The notes beneath the pieces are model-generated. The model was not told the DNA's origin, did no database searches, and worked only from the letters and a program-made list of their open reading frames with translations. A DNA stretch of 64,000 bases from Pseudomonas sp. (GTDB taxonomy: Bacteria; Pseudomonadota; Gammaproteobacteria; Pseudomonadales; Pseudomonadaceae), in NCBI RefSeq assembly GCF_028293835.1, contig NZ_JAQGNX010000090.1, positions 1 to 64,000 on the forward strand. Direction: 5' to 3'. Of the stretch, positions 27,901 to 36,738 are shown one piece after another. The number at the start of each line of letters is the position of its first letter. Positions within the stretch are counted from its first letter, which is position 1. The position numbers and the translations under genes are program-made.

Positions 27901-28451
27901 CCGAGAAAGGTCTGGGCCTTGGTCTGGCGATTGCCGACGGTTTGTGTCGCGTTCTTGGGCATGATTTGCGAGTCCGCTCATGGCCGGGCAAAGGCAGTGT
28001 GTTCAGCGTGACGGTGCCGCTCGCCAGCAGTCAAACAGCCACGGTGCCAGCGCCCTCCCCGGTTAAAAGCCAGCCACTGAGCGGCACCCATGTGCTGTGC
28101 ATCGACAACGAAGACAGCATCCTGATTGGGATGAACAGTCTTCTGACACGCTGGGGATGTCAGGTGTGGACCGCCCGTAATCGCAGTGAATGCGAGGCGC
28201 TGTTGAGCGATGGCGTGCGACCGCAACTGGTGCTGGTCGACTATCACTTGGACGAAGGTGAAACCGGCACTGCGCTAATGGCGTGGCTACGTACCCGCAT
28301 GGACGAGCCGGTGCCAGGCGTAGTCATCAGCGCCGACGGCCGTCCTGAACTGGTGGCACACATCCATGCCGCCGGGCTTGATTACCTGTCAAAACCGGTC
28401 AAGCCAGCGGCGTTAAGAGCGCTGCTGAGTCGGCATGTGAGTTTGGGTTAA
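24978..28451 (+). CDS. mxtR: Sodium:solute symporter-type hybrid sensor kinase (MxtR/CrbS)
   Basis: 1157 residues. Residues 1-480 hold about thirteen membrane segments of the sodium:solute symporter fold. A PAS domain (about 630-755) and a coiled segment follow, then a histidine kinase with the phosphoacceptor His806 in VSHDLMQPLN, ATP-binding motifs NFLTNAFRYA, DRGPGIP and KGLGLGLAI, and a C-terminal receiver with Asp1088 in LVDYHLDEG. This order and length fit MxtR of pseudomonads (CrbS in Vibrio), which acts with a separately encoded LuxR-type regulator on acetate use. The partner regulator is not in the window. GGGAGC precedes the ATG. Confidence 0.87.
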   Translation: MSLSSGLIAAVALAYMAIMFAIAFYGDRRSTPLPPRIRAWVYSLSLAVYCTSWTFFGAVGQAAEQLWSFLPIYLGPILLLMLAPWVLQKMVMISKQENITSIADFIAARYGKSQSLAVVVALICLVGVLPYIALQLKGIVLGVNLLIGAVAESTGVRAQDTALIVSLVLALFTILFGTRNLDVTEHHRGMVLAIAFEALVKLFAFLAVGAFVTFGLYDGFDDLFSQAMLAPRLEEYWKETVNWPSLVVQTGVAMMAMICLPRQFHLIVVENIEPQDLRLAKWVFPAYLALAALFVVPIALAGQMMLPSSVLPDSFVISLPLAQAHPVLALLAFIGGASAATGMVIVECVALSTMVSNDMLLPWLLRRQTAERPFEVFRQWMLSVRRVSIVVILLLAYVCYRLLGSTASLATIGQIAFAAITQLAPAMLGALYWKQANRRGVFAGLAAGTFLWFYTLVLPIAAISLGWSLSSFPGLAWLHSNPLHLPITPLTQGVVLSLAGNFTLFAWVSVLSRTRVSEHWQAGRFIGQEISARPRNRSLLAVQIEDLLTLSARFVGEERARQSFIRFAYRQGKGFNPNQNADGDWIAHTERLLAGVLGASSTRAVVKAAIEGREMQLEDVVRIADEASEVLQFNRALLQGAIENITQGISVVDQSLKLVAWNHRYLEVFNYPEGLISVGRPIADIIRHNAERGLCGPGEAEVHVARRLHWMRQGRAHTSERLFPNGRVIELIGNPMPGGGFVMSFTDITAFREAEQALKGANESLEQRVIERTHELSQLNVALTEAKGTAETANQSKTRFLAAVSHDLMQPLNAARLFSAALSHQDDGLSSDAQQLVQHLDTSLRSAEDLISDLLDISRLENGKITPVRQPFALNALFDTLGAEFKALAKEQGVKFRLRGTQLRVDSDMKLLRRILQNFLTNAFRYAQGPILLGVRRRKGQLCLEVWDRGPGIPEDKRQVIFEEFKRLDSHQTRAEKGLGLGLAIADGLCRVLGHDLRVRSWPGKGSVFSVTVPLASSQTATVPAPSPVKSQPLSGTHVLCIDNEDSILIGMNSLLTRWGCQVWTARNRSECEALLSDGVRPQLVLVDYHLDEGETGTALMAWLRTRMDEPVPGVVISADGRPELVAHIHAAGLDYLSKPVKPAALRALLSRHVSLG

Positions 28452-28474
28452 CAGGCAGGTTAATATCTACCGCC

Positions 28475-28499
28475 GCGCCAACACGTTGGCTCCTACAGA
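28475..28499. repeat. Interspersed palindrome, single copy
   Basis: GCCAACACGTTGGCTCCTAC between the convergent kinase and aceK genes; belongs to the same family as at 2629 and 54001. Confidence 0.65.
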
Positions 28500-28511
28500 G
28501 GTTCACAGAAA

Positions 28512-30224
28512 TCAGGGTGTCATTCGCCCTTTGCGCCGGTACGGAAACACGTCGATGACTTTCCCGGCACTAATGGCTTGCTGCAGGCTTTTCCAGTAAT
28601 CGGCGTCGTACAGTTCGCCATGTAACGTCGCGAACAGCCGCCGCTGGTTCAGGTCTGCAAACAGGAACGGCGGAAACTCTTCCGGAAACACATCCAGTGG
28701 GCCGATGGAGTACCAGGGCTCGGCAGACATTTCGTCTTCAGGGGTGCGCGGCTCCGGGATATGGCGGAAGTTGGCTTCGGTCAAAAAACAGATCTCGTCA
28801 TAGTCGTAAAACACCACCCGACCGTGACGGGTCACGCCGAAGTTCTTCAACAGCATGTCGCCGGGAAAGATATTCGCCGCCGCCAGTTGCTTGATCGCCA
28901 AGCCATAGTCCTCCAATGCCTCATGTACCTGAGCGGCGGTGGCGTTCTCCAGGTACAGGTTCAACGGTGTCATTCGCCGTTCAGTCCAACAATGACGGAT
29001 CAGCACGGTATCGCCTTGAACTTCCACCGTACCCGCCGCGACTTCCAGCAGTTCGGCGAGACAGTCCGGGGCAAACTTGCTCAAGGGGAAGCGAAAGTCA
29101 GAAAACTCCTGGGTATCAGCCATACGCCCTACCCGATCAACACGTTTTACCAGCCGGTACTTTTCGATCACCGTTTCGCGGGTGATGTTTTTCGACGGTG
29201 AAAAACGATCCTTGATGATCTTGAATACGGTGTTGAAGCCCGGCAAGGTGAACACGCTCATGACCATGCCACGCACGCCGGGGGCCATGATGAATTGATC
29301 GTCAGTCGTGGCCAGGTGGTTGATCAAGGCCCTGTAGAACTCTGATTTCCCATGTTTGTAAAAGCCGATCGAGGTATACAGCTCGGCGATGTGTTTGCCT
29401 GGCAAGATCCGCTGCAGAAAGCCGACAAACTCAGCGGGTACCGGCACGTCGACCATGAAATACGAACGGGTGAACGAGAAAATAATCGACACATCAGCTT
29501 CATCCGTAATCAGCGTATCGATTTGAATGCCCTGGCCTTCGCGGTGCAGCAGCGCAATCACCAACGGCCACTGGTCGTCCAGGGTGCAGATTCGCCCGAC
29601 CAGATAAGCGCCTTTGTTACGGTACAAAACCGAGGAAAACAGTTCGACGCACAACGCCGAGTCTTTGCACACCCAATCGGGCAGATTCTCTCGCAGCTGT
29701 GTTTCCAGGCGCTGTAAGTCTCCCGGAAAATCAGCAAACGGAATATCGAACGGGAAGTCGGCAAACACCTGGCACAGCATGTTAGCCAGCTCGCCTTGGG
29801 GCCGATAAATCCGGGTGTGTGCGGTTGTGCCGTGACGGGGCAATGACGAACGTGTGGTATGAATGAACATGCAGCCGTCGCTGATCAGGTCATGACTGAA
29901 CATTCTGAAAAACAGTGAGTTGAACCAGGTTTGCGCCAGCTCGTTATCGAATCGCAGATCAATCAGGTCGATGTAGGCGCTTTTAACCAACGGCCAACGA
30001 GTCGCCGCCAATAGGCTTCCCACATCGAAAGCCGCGCGAAGACGGAGGCTCGTTTCGCTGACTTTCTCATCATACAGCGTGATCCGCGCTGCCGAAGCGC
30101 GTTGCGCTTCCTGCCACTGCCCTTGCTCGAAGCGCCCACGGGCGCCGTCGGTGATCTGCCGAAAATGCTCACGGTAATCGTCGAAGCCATCAAGGATCAT
30201 CCGTGCGATGTCGGCGGCGGGCAT
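28512..30224 (-). CDS. aceK: Isocitrate dehydrogenase kinase/phosphatase AceK
   Basis: 570 residues, phosphorylates isocitrate dehydrogenase to push carbon into the glyoxylate bypass and reverses this when needed. The family glycine-rich ATP loop is seen in [12 protein letters not shown] (about residue 312), followed by [13 protein letters not shown] with the invariant lysine. [10 protein letters not shown] near residue 476 carries the metal-binding acids. Length fits the family (about 570-580). It ends opposite the acetate-type sensor kinase, a sensible metabolic neighbour. Confidence 0.96.
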   Translation of the reverse strand: MPAADIARMILDGFDDYREHFRQITDGARGRFEQGQWQEAQRASAARITLYDEKVSETSLRLRAAFDVGSLLAATRWPLVKSAYIDLIDLRFDNELAQTWFNSLFFRMFSHDLISDGCMFIHTTRSSLPRHGTTAHTRIYRPQGELANMLCQVFADFPFDIPFADFPGDLQRLETQLRENLPDWVCKDSALCVELFSSVLYRNKGAYLVGRICTLDDQWPLVIALLHREGQGIQIDTLITDEADVSIIFSFTRSYFMVDVPVPAEFVGFLQRILPGKHIAELYTSIGFYKHGKSEFYRALINHLATTDDQFIMAPGVRGMVMSVFTLPGFNTVFKIIKDRFSPSKNITRETVIEKYRLVKRVDRVGRMADTQEFSDFRFPLSKFAPDCLAELLEVAAGTVEVQGDTVLIRHCWTERRMTPLNLYLENATAAQVHEALEDYGLAIKQLAAANIFPGDMLLKNFGVTRHGRVVFYDYDEICFLTEANFRHIPEPRTPEDEMSAEPWYSIGPLDVFPEEFPPFLFADLNQRRLFATLHGELYDADYWKSLQQAISAGKVIDVFPYRRKGRMTP

Positions 30225-30311
30225 AGACAGACCTCTGCGGGGGTTCAGAGGTCTGAGCTTAGTCAGCGGATTGAGACGTGGGAAATTATTGGCGGCGTGT
30301 CAGGCGAAGAG

Positions 30312-30338
30312 CCTCGCCAACAAGTTGGCTTCTACCGG
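30312..30338. repeat. Interspersed palindrome, single copy
   Basis: CTCGCCAACAAGTTGGCTTC between aceK and the DMT gene, overlapping the 3' end of the latter. Confidence 0.55.
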
Positions 30339-31213
30339 CGAGCAGTTTGGCCACCTCGGGGCTTGCGGAACACAAACACCAACCCGATGATGATCAGCAG
30401 CATGCCGAACAGGCTCAGTAGCGCCAGTCGATTGCCGAAGACCAGGTAATCCATGATCGCCGTGACCGCAGGCACCAAGTAAAACAGACTGGTCACATTG
30501 ACTAAGTTTCCGCGAGCAATCAGTCGGTAGAGCAGAAAGGTCGCCAACACCGATACCACCAGCCCCATCCACAACACCGGCACAATAAACCCGGTACTCA
30601 TTTCAAAATGAAACGGTTGAAACGGTACGAACACTGAACACAGCAGCAGCCCGGCGAGATATTGCACAGGCAAGGTGCCGAGTGGGTTATCGGTGATGCG
30701 TTTTTGCATGATGGAGCCAAAGGTCATGCTTGCCAGCGCTAGCAGCCCAAACAGCATGCCGGCCAGGGACATACCACCCAAACCGATGCCTTGATAGACC
30801 ACTAAAATCAATCCAGTCAGCCCCAGGCTCAGGCCAAACAAACGTGCCCAGGAACGACTGCGCTCCATCAGCACCGCCGTCAGAATCGGCTGCACGCCCA
30901 TGATGGTCGCCATCACACCCGGCGTGACCTTAAGGTCCAGCGCCAGCAAATAGAAAATCTGATAAGCGCCTAATAACACCGCGCCGGTGGCGGCTGCGTA
31001 CAACAGCGGTTTGCGGGAGCCAGGCAATTTAAACCCCAGCAACGGGGTCACTATCGCCAGTGCTACCAGCGCGAGGGAAAAGCGCACCAGCAGAAAGGTA
31101 AACGGCGCGGCATGGGCCAATCCCCACTTAGAGAAAATCGCGCCGCTGCTCCACAGCAGGACAAACAAGGTTGTCGTGGCCATTGAGGCCAGGGCTTCGC
31201 GTGAAAAAAACAT
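30332..31213 (-). CDS. DMT-superfamily (EamA) transporter
   Basis: 293 residues with ten membrane helices and two EamA repeats. The ATG at 31213 has AGGTG five bases upstream; a GTG three codons earlier is less likely. Typical features are LLWSSGAIFSKWGLAHAAPFT-like residues (10-30) and GVQPILTAVLMER (about 103-115). Members export amino acids or metabolites; substrate unknown. Confidence 0.88.
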   Translation of the reverse strand: MFFSREALASMATTTLFVLLWSSGAIFSKWGLAHAAPFTFLLVRFSLALVALAIVTPLLGFKLPGSRKPLLYAAATGAVLLGAYQIFYLLALDLKVTPGVMATIMGVQPILTAVLMERSRSWARLFGLSLGLTGLILVVYQGIGLGGMSLAGMLFGLLALASMTFGSIMQKRITDNPLGTLPVQYLAGLLLCSVFVPFQPFHFEMSTGFIVPVLWMGLVVSVLATFLLYRLIARGNLVNVTSLFYLVPAVTAIMDYLVFGNRLALLSLFGMLLIIIGLVFVFRKPRGGQTARR

Positions 31214-31329
31214 AAGTGTCACCTGTGATTCAAGCGCGCTGAATGCGCTACGTCACGACTCGGTCAGACCGAAAATCAGTGAGTGTTTGAATGGTTTTGC
31301 GGGCGTAAGGACCGGTGAAATAGAACCGA

Positions 31330-31506
31330 TCAACCCAGCAAGACGATGCCTGGCGGTGCGACAACGCATACGACCAGGCTGGTCACAGGTGAAGGTGGGG
31401 GGTAATGGCTGCGGAAGACCAACTGCCGACACCCACGAGGTTCGGCAGCAGCCAAGGCTGCGGCGGCGAACATAGAGTCGAAGTGGGAAGCAGGCATGGT
31501 GCACAT
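31330..31506 (-). CDS. Possible short upstream peptide (58 residues)
   Basis: A short reading frame upstream of the DMT gene, starting at the ATG at 31506 or the one at 31497. It encodes MFAAAALAAAEPRGCRQLVF and ends in a hydrophobic, Val/Leu-rich tail (VVCVVAPPGIVLLG). No good ribosome-binding site is seen. It could be a leader peptide, but chance is also possible. Confidence 0.25.
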   Translation of the reverse strand: MCTMPASHFDSMFAAAALAAAEPRGCRQLVFRSHYPPPSPVTSLVVCVVAPPGIVLLG

Positions 31507-31589
31507 CTTCGTAAGAATGGGGTTGGGTGCTGGTGATAAGCACCGACGCCGACTATAGGCAGCGTCCGGTGCATCTTGCAATCAGGTTT

Positions 31590-32528
31590 TCAGCCAAACA
31601 ACCAATAACCGAGCAAGGTCAGCACAATCACCGCCAGCACCGGCCGCATGATGCGGTAACCCTTGGGGTAACGCCGCTTGAACTGTTTGACCTTAGCGCT
31701 GAATCCGTTGCTGAAACGCTTGCTGTAAGCGTAGGCCTGGTTGATCCCGCCCACCCGCTCATCGTCGAGGTTCTGCGGTGCCGTGGCGCGACCGAGAAAT
31801 GCACTGATGGACCGATTGATCCGGGTCATCAACTTCGAGCGTAACGGCCGCTCGATGTCGCAGAACAGGATCACCCGAGTCTGGGGCGTCTGGTTCTTGA
31901 CCCAGTGCACGTAGGTTTCATCAAACATCACGTCCTGGCCGTCTCGCCAGGCATAGACCTGACCGTCGACGTAGATTCGGCAATCGTCAGAGTTTGGCGT
32001 CGACAAGCCCAAGTGATAACGCAACGAACCGGCAAACGGGTCACGGTGCGGGTTCAGGTGGCTGTCACCCGGCAACAGGGCAAACATGGCGCCTTTGACG
32101 TTGGGCAGCCGATTGACCAGCTCTACCGTTTTTGGGCACAGCAACTCGGCGGAGGGCAAGGCTTTGTCGTACCACTTGAGGTAAAAACGCTTCCAGCCTT
32201 TTTTGAAGAACGAACCGAAACCGGCGTCGTTGTCCTTGGCGGCGGCGCGAATATAGCCCTCGTCGAACAAATGCATGGCTTCATCGCGGATGACTTCCCA
32301 ATTGTCCTTGAGCAGGTCCAATTCAGGAAATTTGCTGCGATCCAGGTACGGCTTCGACGGCACGCCCGAGAACAGGTACATCAACGCGTTATAAGGGGCA
32401 AACAACGCCGAGTGGTTGACGAACTGCCGCAGCAACGGCAACCGGGCCTTACCGCGCAAATGGACGTACAGCGTGCTCCCCAGGAAGAGCATCAGGATTG
32501 CTACCTTGGCAGCAAGAGATAAGGTCAT
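31590..32528 (-). CDS. lpxO: Lipid A 2-hydroxylase LpxO
   Basis: 312 residues, Fe(II)/2-oxoglutarate hydroxylase of the aspartyl/asparaginyl beta-hydroxylase family that adds a 2-OH to a lipid A acyl chain at the inner membrane. The ATG at 32528 has CAGGAG six bases upstream. Residues 4-22 and the last 20 residues are membrane segments. Iron ligands His161-x-Asp163 (PHRDPF) and His208, plus Arg218 for 2-oxoglutarate, are all present. Confidence 0.92.
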   Translation of the reverse strand: MTLSLAAKVAILMLFLGSTLYVHLRGKARLPLLRQFVNHSALFAPYNALMYLFSGVPSKPYLDRSKFPELDLLKDNWEVIRDEAMHLFDEGYIRAAAKDNDAGFGSFFKKGWKRFYLKWYDKALPSAELLCPKTVELVNRLPNVKGAMFALLPGDSHLNPHRDPFAGSLRYHLGLSTPNSDDCRIYVDGQVYAWRDGQDVMFDETYVHWVKNQTPQTRVILFCDIERPLRSKLMTRINRSISAFLGRATAPQNLDDERVGGINQAYAYSKRFSNGFSAKVKQFKRRYPKGYRIMRPVLAVIVLTLLGYWLFG

Positions 32529-32717
32529 GAAACACTCCTGAAAAATAGGCAATCACATTGCACTACGCGGCACTGTTGGTTATTGATCCCGGGACGGCCG
32601 CCAGCAGTAGCCGTCTCCACATTTCGTCTTCGCGAAATGCGCACTCAAGCGGATTCCAAGCCGGCCATGATAAGCCTTCAGGAGCCAGGTAAAAAGCAGC
32701 CTGTGAGCAATGACTAT

Positions 32718-33692
32718 TTACTGCTGGTTTTCCTGATCAGTAAACAGGTCGCTGAAGAGCATGCTCGACAGGTACCGCTCGCCCGAATCCGGCAGAATCA
32801 CGACGATGGTCTTGCCCTGCATTTCCGGAGTCTCGGCCATCCGCACTGCTGCTGCCATGGCCGCTCCGCAAGAGATACCGCACAGAATTCCTTCTTCGCG
32901 CATCAAGCGCAACGCCATCGCCTTGGCTTCGTCATCAGTCACCAATTCGACCCTGTCGACCATGGAGAGATCCAGATTTTTCGGAATGAAACCGGCGCCA
33001 ATGCCTTGAATCTTGTGGGGACTTGGGGTGATCTCCTGTCCGGCCAATGCCTGGGTGATGATCGGCGACACGCTGGGCTCAACCGCCACCGACAAAATCG
33101 GCTTACGTTCGGTGTGCTTGATATAGCGCGAAATCCCGGTGATGGTGCCGCCGGTGCCAACGCCCGCCACCAGTACATCAATCGCGCCGTCGGTGTCGTT
33201 CCAGATTTCCGGGCCGGTGGTTTTCTCATGGATCGCCGGATTCGCCGGATTATCGAATTGCCCGGGCATGAAATACGTCGATGGATCGCTGGCCAGCAGT
33301 TCTTCGGCTTTTGCGATGGCGCCCTTCATTCCCTTGGCGGGTTCGGTCAGGACTAATTCGGCACCCAGCGCCTTGAGCACTTTACGCCGCTCGATACTCA
33401 TGGACGCGGGCATGGTCAGCATCAGCTTGTAACCACGCGCGGCGGCCACGAACGCCAGGCCGATACCGGTATTGCCTGAGGTCGGCTCAACGATGGTCAT
33501 GCCCGGCTTGAGTTTGCCGCTGCTTTCAGCGTCCCAAATCATACTGGCGCCGATGCGGCATTTAACTGAATAACCAGGATTTCGCCCTTCGATCTTAGCC
33601 AGGATGGTGACCCCACGTGGCGCGATACGGTTAATTTGGACTAATGGCGTGTTACCAATGGAATGGGCGTTATCAGCATAAATACGGCTCAT
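32718..33692 (-). CDS. cysK: Cysteine synthase A
   Basis: 324 residues, PLP-dependent O-acetylserine sulfhydrylase making cysteine from sulfide. The ATG at 33692 has AAGGAC six bases upstream; the longer frame reaches into the promoter. PLP lysine Lys44 lies in SVKCRIG, the substrate loop is TSGNTG and the phosphate loop GTGGTITG. Length and the GISCGAA segment fit CysK rather than CysM. Confidence 0.94.
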   Translation of the reverse strand: MSRIYADNAHSIGNTPLVQINRIAPRGVTILAKIEGRNPGYSVKCRIGASMIWDAESSGKLKPGMTIVEPTSGNTGIGLAFVAAARGYKLMLTMPASMSIERRKVLKALGAELVLTEPAKGMKGAIAKAEELLASDPSTYFMPGQFDNPANPAIHEKTTGPEIWNDTDGAIDVLVAGVGTGGTITGISRYIKHTERKPILSVAVEPSVSPIITQALAGQEITPSPHKIQGIGAGFIPKNLDLSMVDRVELVTDDEAKAMALRLMREEGILCGISCGAAMAAAVRMAETPEMQGKTIVVILPDSGERYLSSMLFSDLFTDQENQQ

Positions 33693-33815
33693 GGCAGTGT
33701 CCTTGTGCACGTTCTCGAATGGGCAAAGCCTATGCCGCCAGCTTGTGTGCGTCCAGTGCAGCGAACGGATACGTAACCGGGCAGTCAACAGCTTTAAGGA
33801 AACGGAGACTTTCAT

Positions 33816-34886
33816 ATGAAACGTCGCTATAGCATTGCGCTGTGGACTGTTGCAGTAATCGTGGTTTTACTGGTTGCGCTACAGATCGCCCTGCCCTATC
33901 TGGTGCGTAATTACCTCAATGACAAACTCGCCGACATGGGCGATTACCGTGGCCAGGTTACCGATGTCGATCTGGCCCTGTGGCGCGGCGCTTATAGAAT
34001 CAATGGACTGGATATCGTTAAAGTCACCGGCAAGGTGCCCGTCCCGTTTGTAAAAATCCCGGTCATCGATCTCGCAGTAAGCTGGCATTCCCTGTGGTAC
34101 GACCACGCCGTGGTGGCGAGGGTACGCTTTATCAATCCCGAGCTTAACTTCGTCGATGGCGGCCAAAACAAGGAAGCCTCGCAGACCGGTCAAGGCACCG
34201 ATTGGCGCGATCAGTTAAATAAACTGTTACCGATCACCCTGAATGAAGTCCGGGTCAGCGACGGCCGAATAACGTTCAACAACTTCACCTCGACACCAAA
34301 GGTGAAAATTGAGGCGGATAAGGTCAACGCCAGCCTTTATAACCTGACCAACGTTGCGGACGCTAAAGGCCAGCGTGAAGCGCGCTTCGATGGCAAAGCC
34401 CTGCTCATGGGCAAGGCGCCATTGGAAACCGCAGCCACCTTTGATCCATTCAGCAATTTCGAAGATTTCGATTTCCGCTTTCGCACTACCGGAGTCGAGC
34501 TTAAAAGTCTTAACGATTTTGCTTCGGCCTATGGGAAATTTGACTTCAACGCCGGCACCGGCGATGTGGTGATTCAGGCCAAAGCGGTCAAGGGCCAACT
34601 GACCGGTTATATCAAACCGCTGTTGCGTAATGTCGAAGTGTTCAACTGGCAGCAGGATGTGGAAAATCAGAACAAAGGTTTCTTCCGCTCAGTTTGGGAA
34701 GCCGTTGTCGGCGGTGGCCAAGCGGTATTGAAGAACCAGAATAAAAACCAGTTTGCGACCCGCGTCGACCTCAGTGGCAGCGTGCATAAACAAGACATCA
34801 GCGCGTTTCAGGCTTTTTGGCAGATTCTGCGCAACGGTTTCGTTCAAGCGTTCAGTGCGCGTTATGACAACGGGAAAACACCTTGA
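33816..34886 (+). CDS. DUF748 (AsmA-like) envelope protein
   Basis: 356 residues. One N-terminal membrane segment (about 7-29) followed by a beta-rich periplasmic domain with the typical DUF748 features [15 protein letters not shown] and [20 protein letters not shown] precedes the ATG by 8 bases. Related AsmA-like proteins help move lipids or assemble the outer membrane; no specific role is known for this one. The start lies close to the cysK promoter on the other strand. Confidence 0.85.
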   Translation: MKRRYSIALWTVAVIVVLLVALQIALPYLVRNYLNDKLADMGDYRGQVTDVDLALWRGAYRINGLDIVKVTGKVPVPFVKIPVIDLAVSWHSLWYDHAVVARVRFINPELNFVDGGQNKEASQTGQGTDWRDQLNKLLPITLNEVRVSDGRITFNNFTSTPKVKIEADKVNASLYNLTNVADAKGQREARFDGKALLMGKAPLETAATFDPFSNFEDFDFRFRTTGVELKSLNDFASAYGKFDFNAGTGDVVIQAKAVKGQLTGYIKPLLRNVEVFNWQQDVENQNKGFFRSVWEAVVGGGQAVLKNQNKNQFATRVDLSGSVHKQDISAFQAFWQILRNGFVQAFSARYDNGKTP

Positions 34887-34893
34887 AGCAGGG

Positions 34894-35409
34894 CTACGGT
34901 TTTTTGCCGGTTCCCTCGGGGGCCGATGCGCCATACAAAGCGGGCGCTTCGGCGGCCAGACGCAGGTTACTCGCTTGATGCTGCAGCGCATCCCAACCCA
35001 AACAGGCCAAGGCCAGGGTGCGTGGGGTAGATTCTCGCGCATTGCTGTAACGAGTGATGCTGCGCGTACTCACGCCCAGCGCCTGCGCCGCTTGAGCCAA
35101 CGGCAGACCGGTACGGGCGCGCCAGGCAATGAAGATGCGCGTGTTTTCGTCTGTCGCTGCCTGAGCTTGGGCATCCAGATACAGGGTGTCGGCGCCCAGT
35201 TGGATGTCCAGCTCAGGCCATTCTACGGTCCAGCCATCATCGCCCATCTGCGCGTCGGCAAAAGCGCCCTCGCGCTGAAGCGGACGCAGCCCTGGGTAAC
35301 TGGCCACATCATTGGTCAGGTCCAGCGTAAATTGCTGGCCATTGATGAACGTCAATGCCAACCGATAGCCAGCGGTTACCTGCACTGCCTGCAGGCGGGG
35401 GCGTTTCAT
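34894..35409 (-). CDS. DUF2442 protein with C-terminal HTH
   Basis: 171 residues. The ATG at 35409 overlaps the stop of the upstream DUF4160 frame (ATGA). Residues about 1-80 are a DUF2442 domain (LALTFINGQQFTLDLTN, WPELDIQLGADTLYLDA); residues about 95-135 form an HTH with RTGLPLAQAAQALGVS and TRSITRYSNAR. DUF4160-DUF2442 pairs are common in bacteria and are suspected of being toxin-antitoxin-like, which is not proven. The HTH and the palindrome at 35646-35668 suggest autoregulation. Confidence 0.82.
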   Translation of the reverse strand: MKRPRLQAVQVTAGYRLALTFINGQQFTLDLTNDVASYPGLRPLQREGAFADAQMGDDGWTVEWPELDIQLGADTLYLDAQAQAATDENTRIFIAWRARTGLPLAQAAQALGVSTRSITRYSNARESTPRTLALACLGWDALQHQASNLRLAAEAPALYGASAPEGTGKKP

Positions 35410-35636
35410 GGATGCCATAGCGTCCATTCCTCCAATAATTGTTGTTGGTGAGCCCGTATCCATTCCAGTGCTTCCTCCAGTATTGCGGCAGGCGCTTGTC
35501 CACGCATGGCCACCACCTGGTGCAAGCAGATCAGTACGTCTATACCGCCACCGGTCAAATGAACATGCGGCGGCAGATGATCCTTCTCGCGTAACTGAAT
35601 ACGGTATTTATCGCGAAATCGCTATTTAGTAGACAT
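35406..35636 (-). pseudogene. DUF4160 gene interrupted by TAG at codon 5
   Basis: Reading from the ATG at 35636 gives MSTK, then TAG (35622-35624), then an intact 71-residue frame beginning RFRDKYRIQLREKDHLPPHV and ending LLEEWTLWHP. That frame is a clear DUF4160 domain (the PPHVH motif is its hallmark), and it ends on the ATGA start of the DUF2442-HTH gene. No ATG or GTG lies in the remaining N-terminal part; the first TTG comes after the PPHVH motif. Either this is a nonsense mutation, or translation starts at a rare codon, or the base is a sequencing error. Confidence 0.7.
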
Positions 35637-35645
35637 GCAAAACAC

Positions 35646-35668
35646 GGTATAGCCAGTCTGGCTATACC
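35646..35668. promoter_or_regulatory. Perfect 11-bp palindrome, likely operator
   Basis: GGTATAGCCAG, one central T, then CTGGCTATACC. It lies 10 bases upstream of the DUF4160 ATG, on the promoter side of the operon and about 160 bases before the divergent moxR start. Its symmetry and position fit a dimeric repressor site. Confidence 0.7.
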
Positions 35669-35831
35669 TCAAGAGTATTCAGCTACCTGATGTGAGTCAA
35701 AGTGTGACGGGCCATTCAGAGACTGAATGCAGCGTCTGCGTTCACAGTCGCCCAACCTGCGCGTTATAGTCCGCACATTGAGCAACCCTTATCACGCCCT
35801 TGTCGGCGACACCGTTTTCGAGGATTTCAAG

Positions 35832-36677
35832 ATGAAGTTTGAAGGCACCAGCGCCTACGTCGCTACCGACGACCTGAAGCTCGCGGTCAATGCTGCCATC
35901 ACCCTGGAGCGGCCGTTGCTGGTCAAAGGCGAGCCCGGCACCGGCAAAACCATGCTCGCCGAACAGCTGGCCGAGTCGTTCGGTGCACGGCTGATCACCT
36001 GGCATATCAAATCCACCACCAAGGCTCATCAGGGCCTGTACGAGTACGATGCGGTCAGCCGTCTGCGCGACTCGCAGTTGGGTGTGGATAAAGTCCATGA
36101 CGTGCGCAACTACTTGAAAAAAGGCAAGCTGTGGGAAGCATTCGAAGCTGAAGAACGGGTCATTTTGCTAATTGATGAAATCGACAAAGCCGACATCGAA
36201 TTCCCCAACGACCTGCTGCAAGAACTCGACAAGATGGAGTTCTACGTTTACGAAATCGACGAGACGATCAAAGCGAAAATCCGTCCGATCATCATTATTA
36301 CCTCCAACAATGAAAAAGAACTGCCGGACGCTTTTTTGCGCCGCTGCTTCTTCCACTACATCGCCTTCCCCGACCGCGTCACCCTACAAAAAATCGTCGA
36401 TGTGCATTACCCGAACATCAAAAAAGAACTGGTCAGCGAAGCCCTGGACGTGTTCTTCGACGTGCGCAAAGTCCCCGGTTTGAAGAAGAAGCCGTCAACC
36501 TCGGAACTGGTGGATTGGCTAAAACTGCTGATGGCCGACAACATTGGCGAAGCGGTGCTGCGTGAGCGCGATCCAACTAAAGCTATTCCGCCACTGGCGG
36601 GCGCGCTGGTCAAAAACGAGCAAGACGTACAACTGCTCGAACGCCTGGCTTTCATGAGCCGCCGCGGCAACCGCTGA
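35832..36677 (+). CDS. MoxR-family AAA+ ATPase
   Basis: 281 residues from the ATG at 35832, which has GAGG eight bases upstream. Walker A GEPGTGKT is at 33-40, Walker B is in VILLIDEIDKAD, and the second region of homology has LRRCFFHYIAFP. MoxR ATPases act as chaperones that insert cofactors or remodel partners together with a VWA protein. Here the VWA gene follows after 61 bases. Confidence 0.9.
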   Translation: MKFEGTSAYVATDDLKLAVNAAITLERPLLVKGEPGTGKTMLAEQLAESFGARLITWHIKSTTKAHQGLYEYDAVSRLRDSQLGVDKVHDVRNYLKKGKLWEAFEAEERVILLIDEIDKADIEFPNDLLQELDKMEFYVYEIDETIKAKIRPIIIITSNNEKELPDAFLRRCFFHYIAFPDRVTLQKIVDVHYPNIKKELVSEALDVFFDVRKVPGLKKKPSTSELVDWLKLLMADNIGEAVLRERDPTKAIPPLAGALVKNEQDVQLLERLAFMSRRGNR

Positions 36678-36738
36678 AGTTGAATCAAGCTGCCTTAACC
36701 ACGCAGCGTCCAGACACACGACATCAAGGGCGACAGCC

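Noticed and set aside
31253..31543. 96-codon minus-strand frame upstream of the DMT gene
   Set aside because: No ribosome-binding site and protein sequence looks random (Arg/Cys/Pro rich); the overlapping 58-codon frame is the only marginal candidate.
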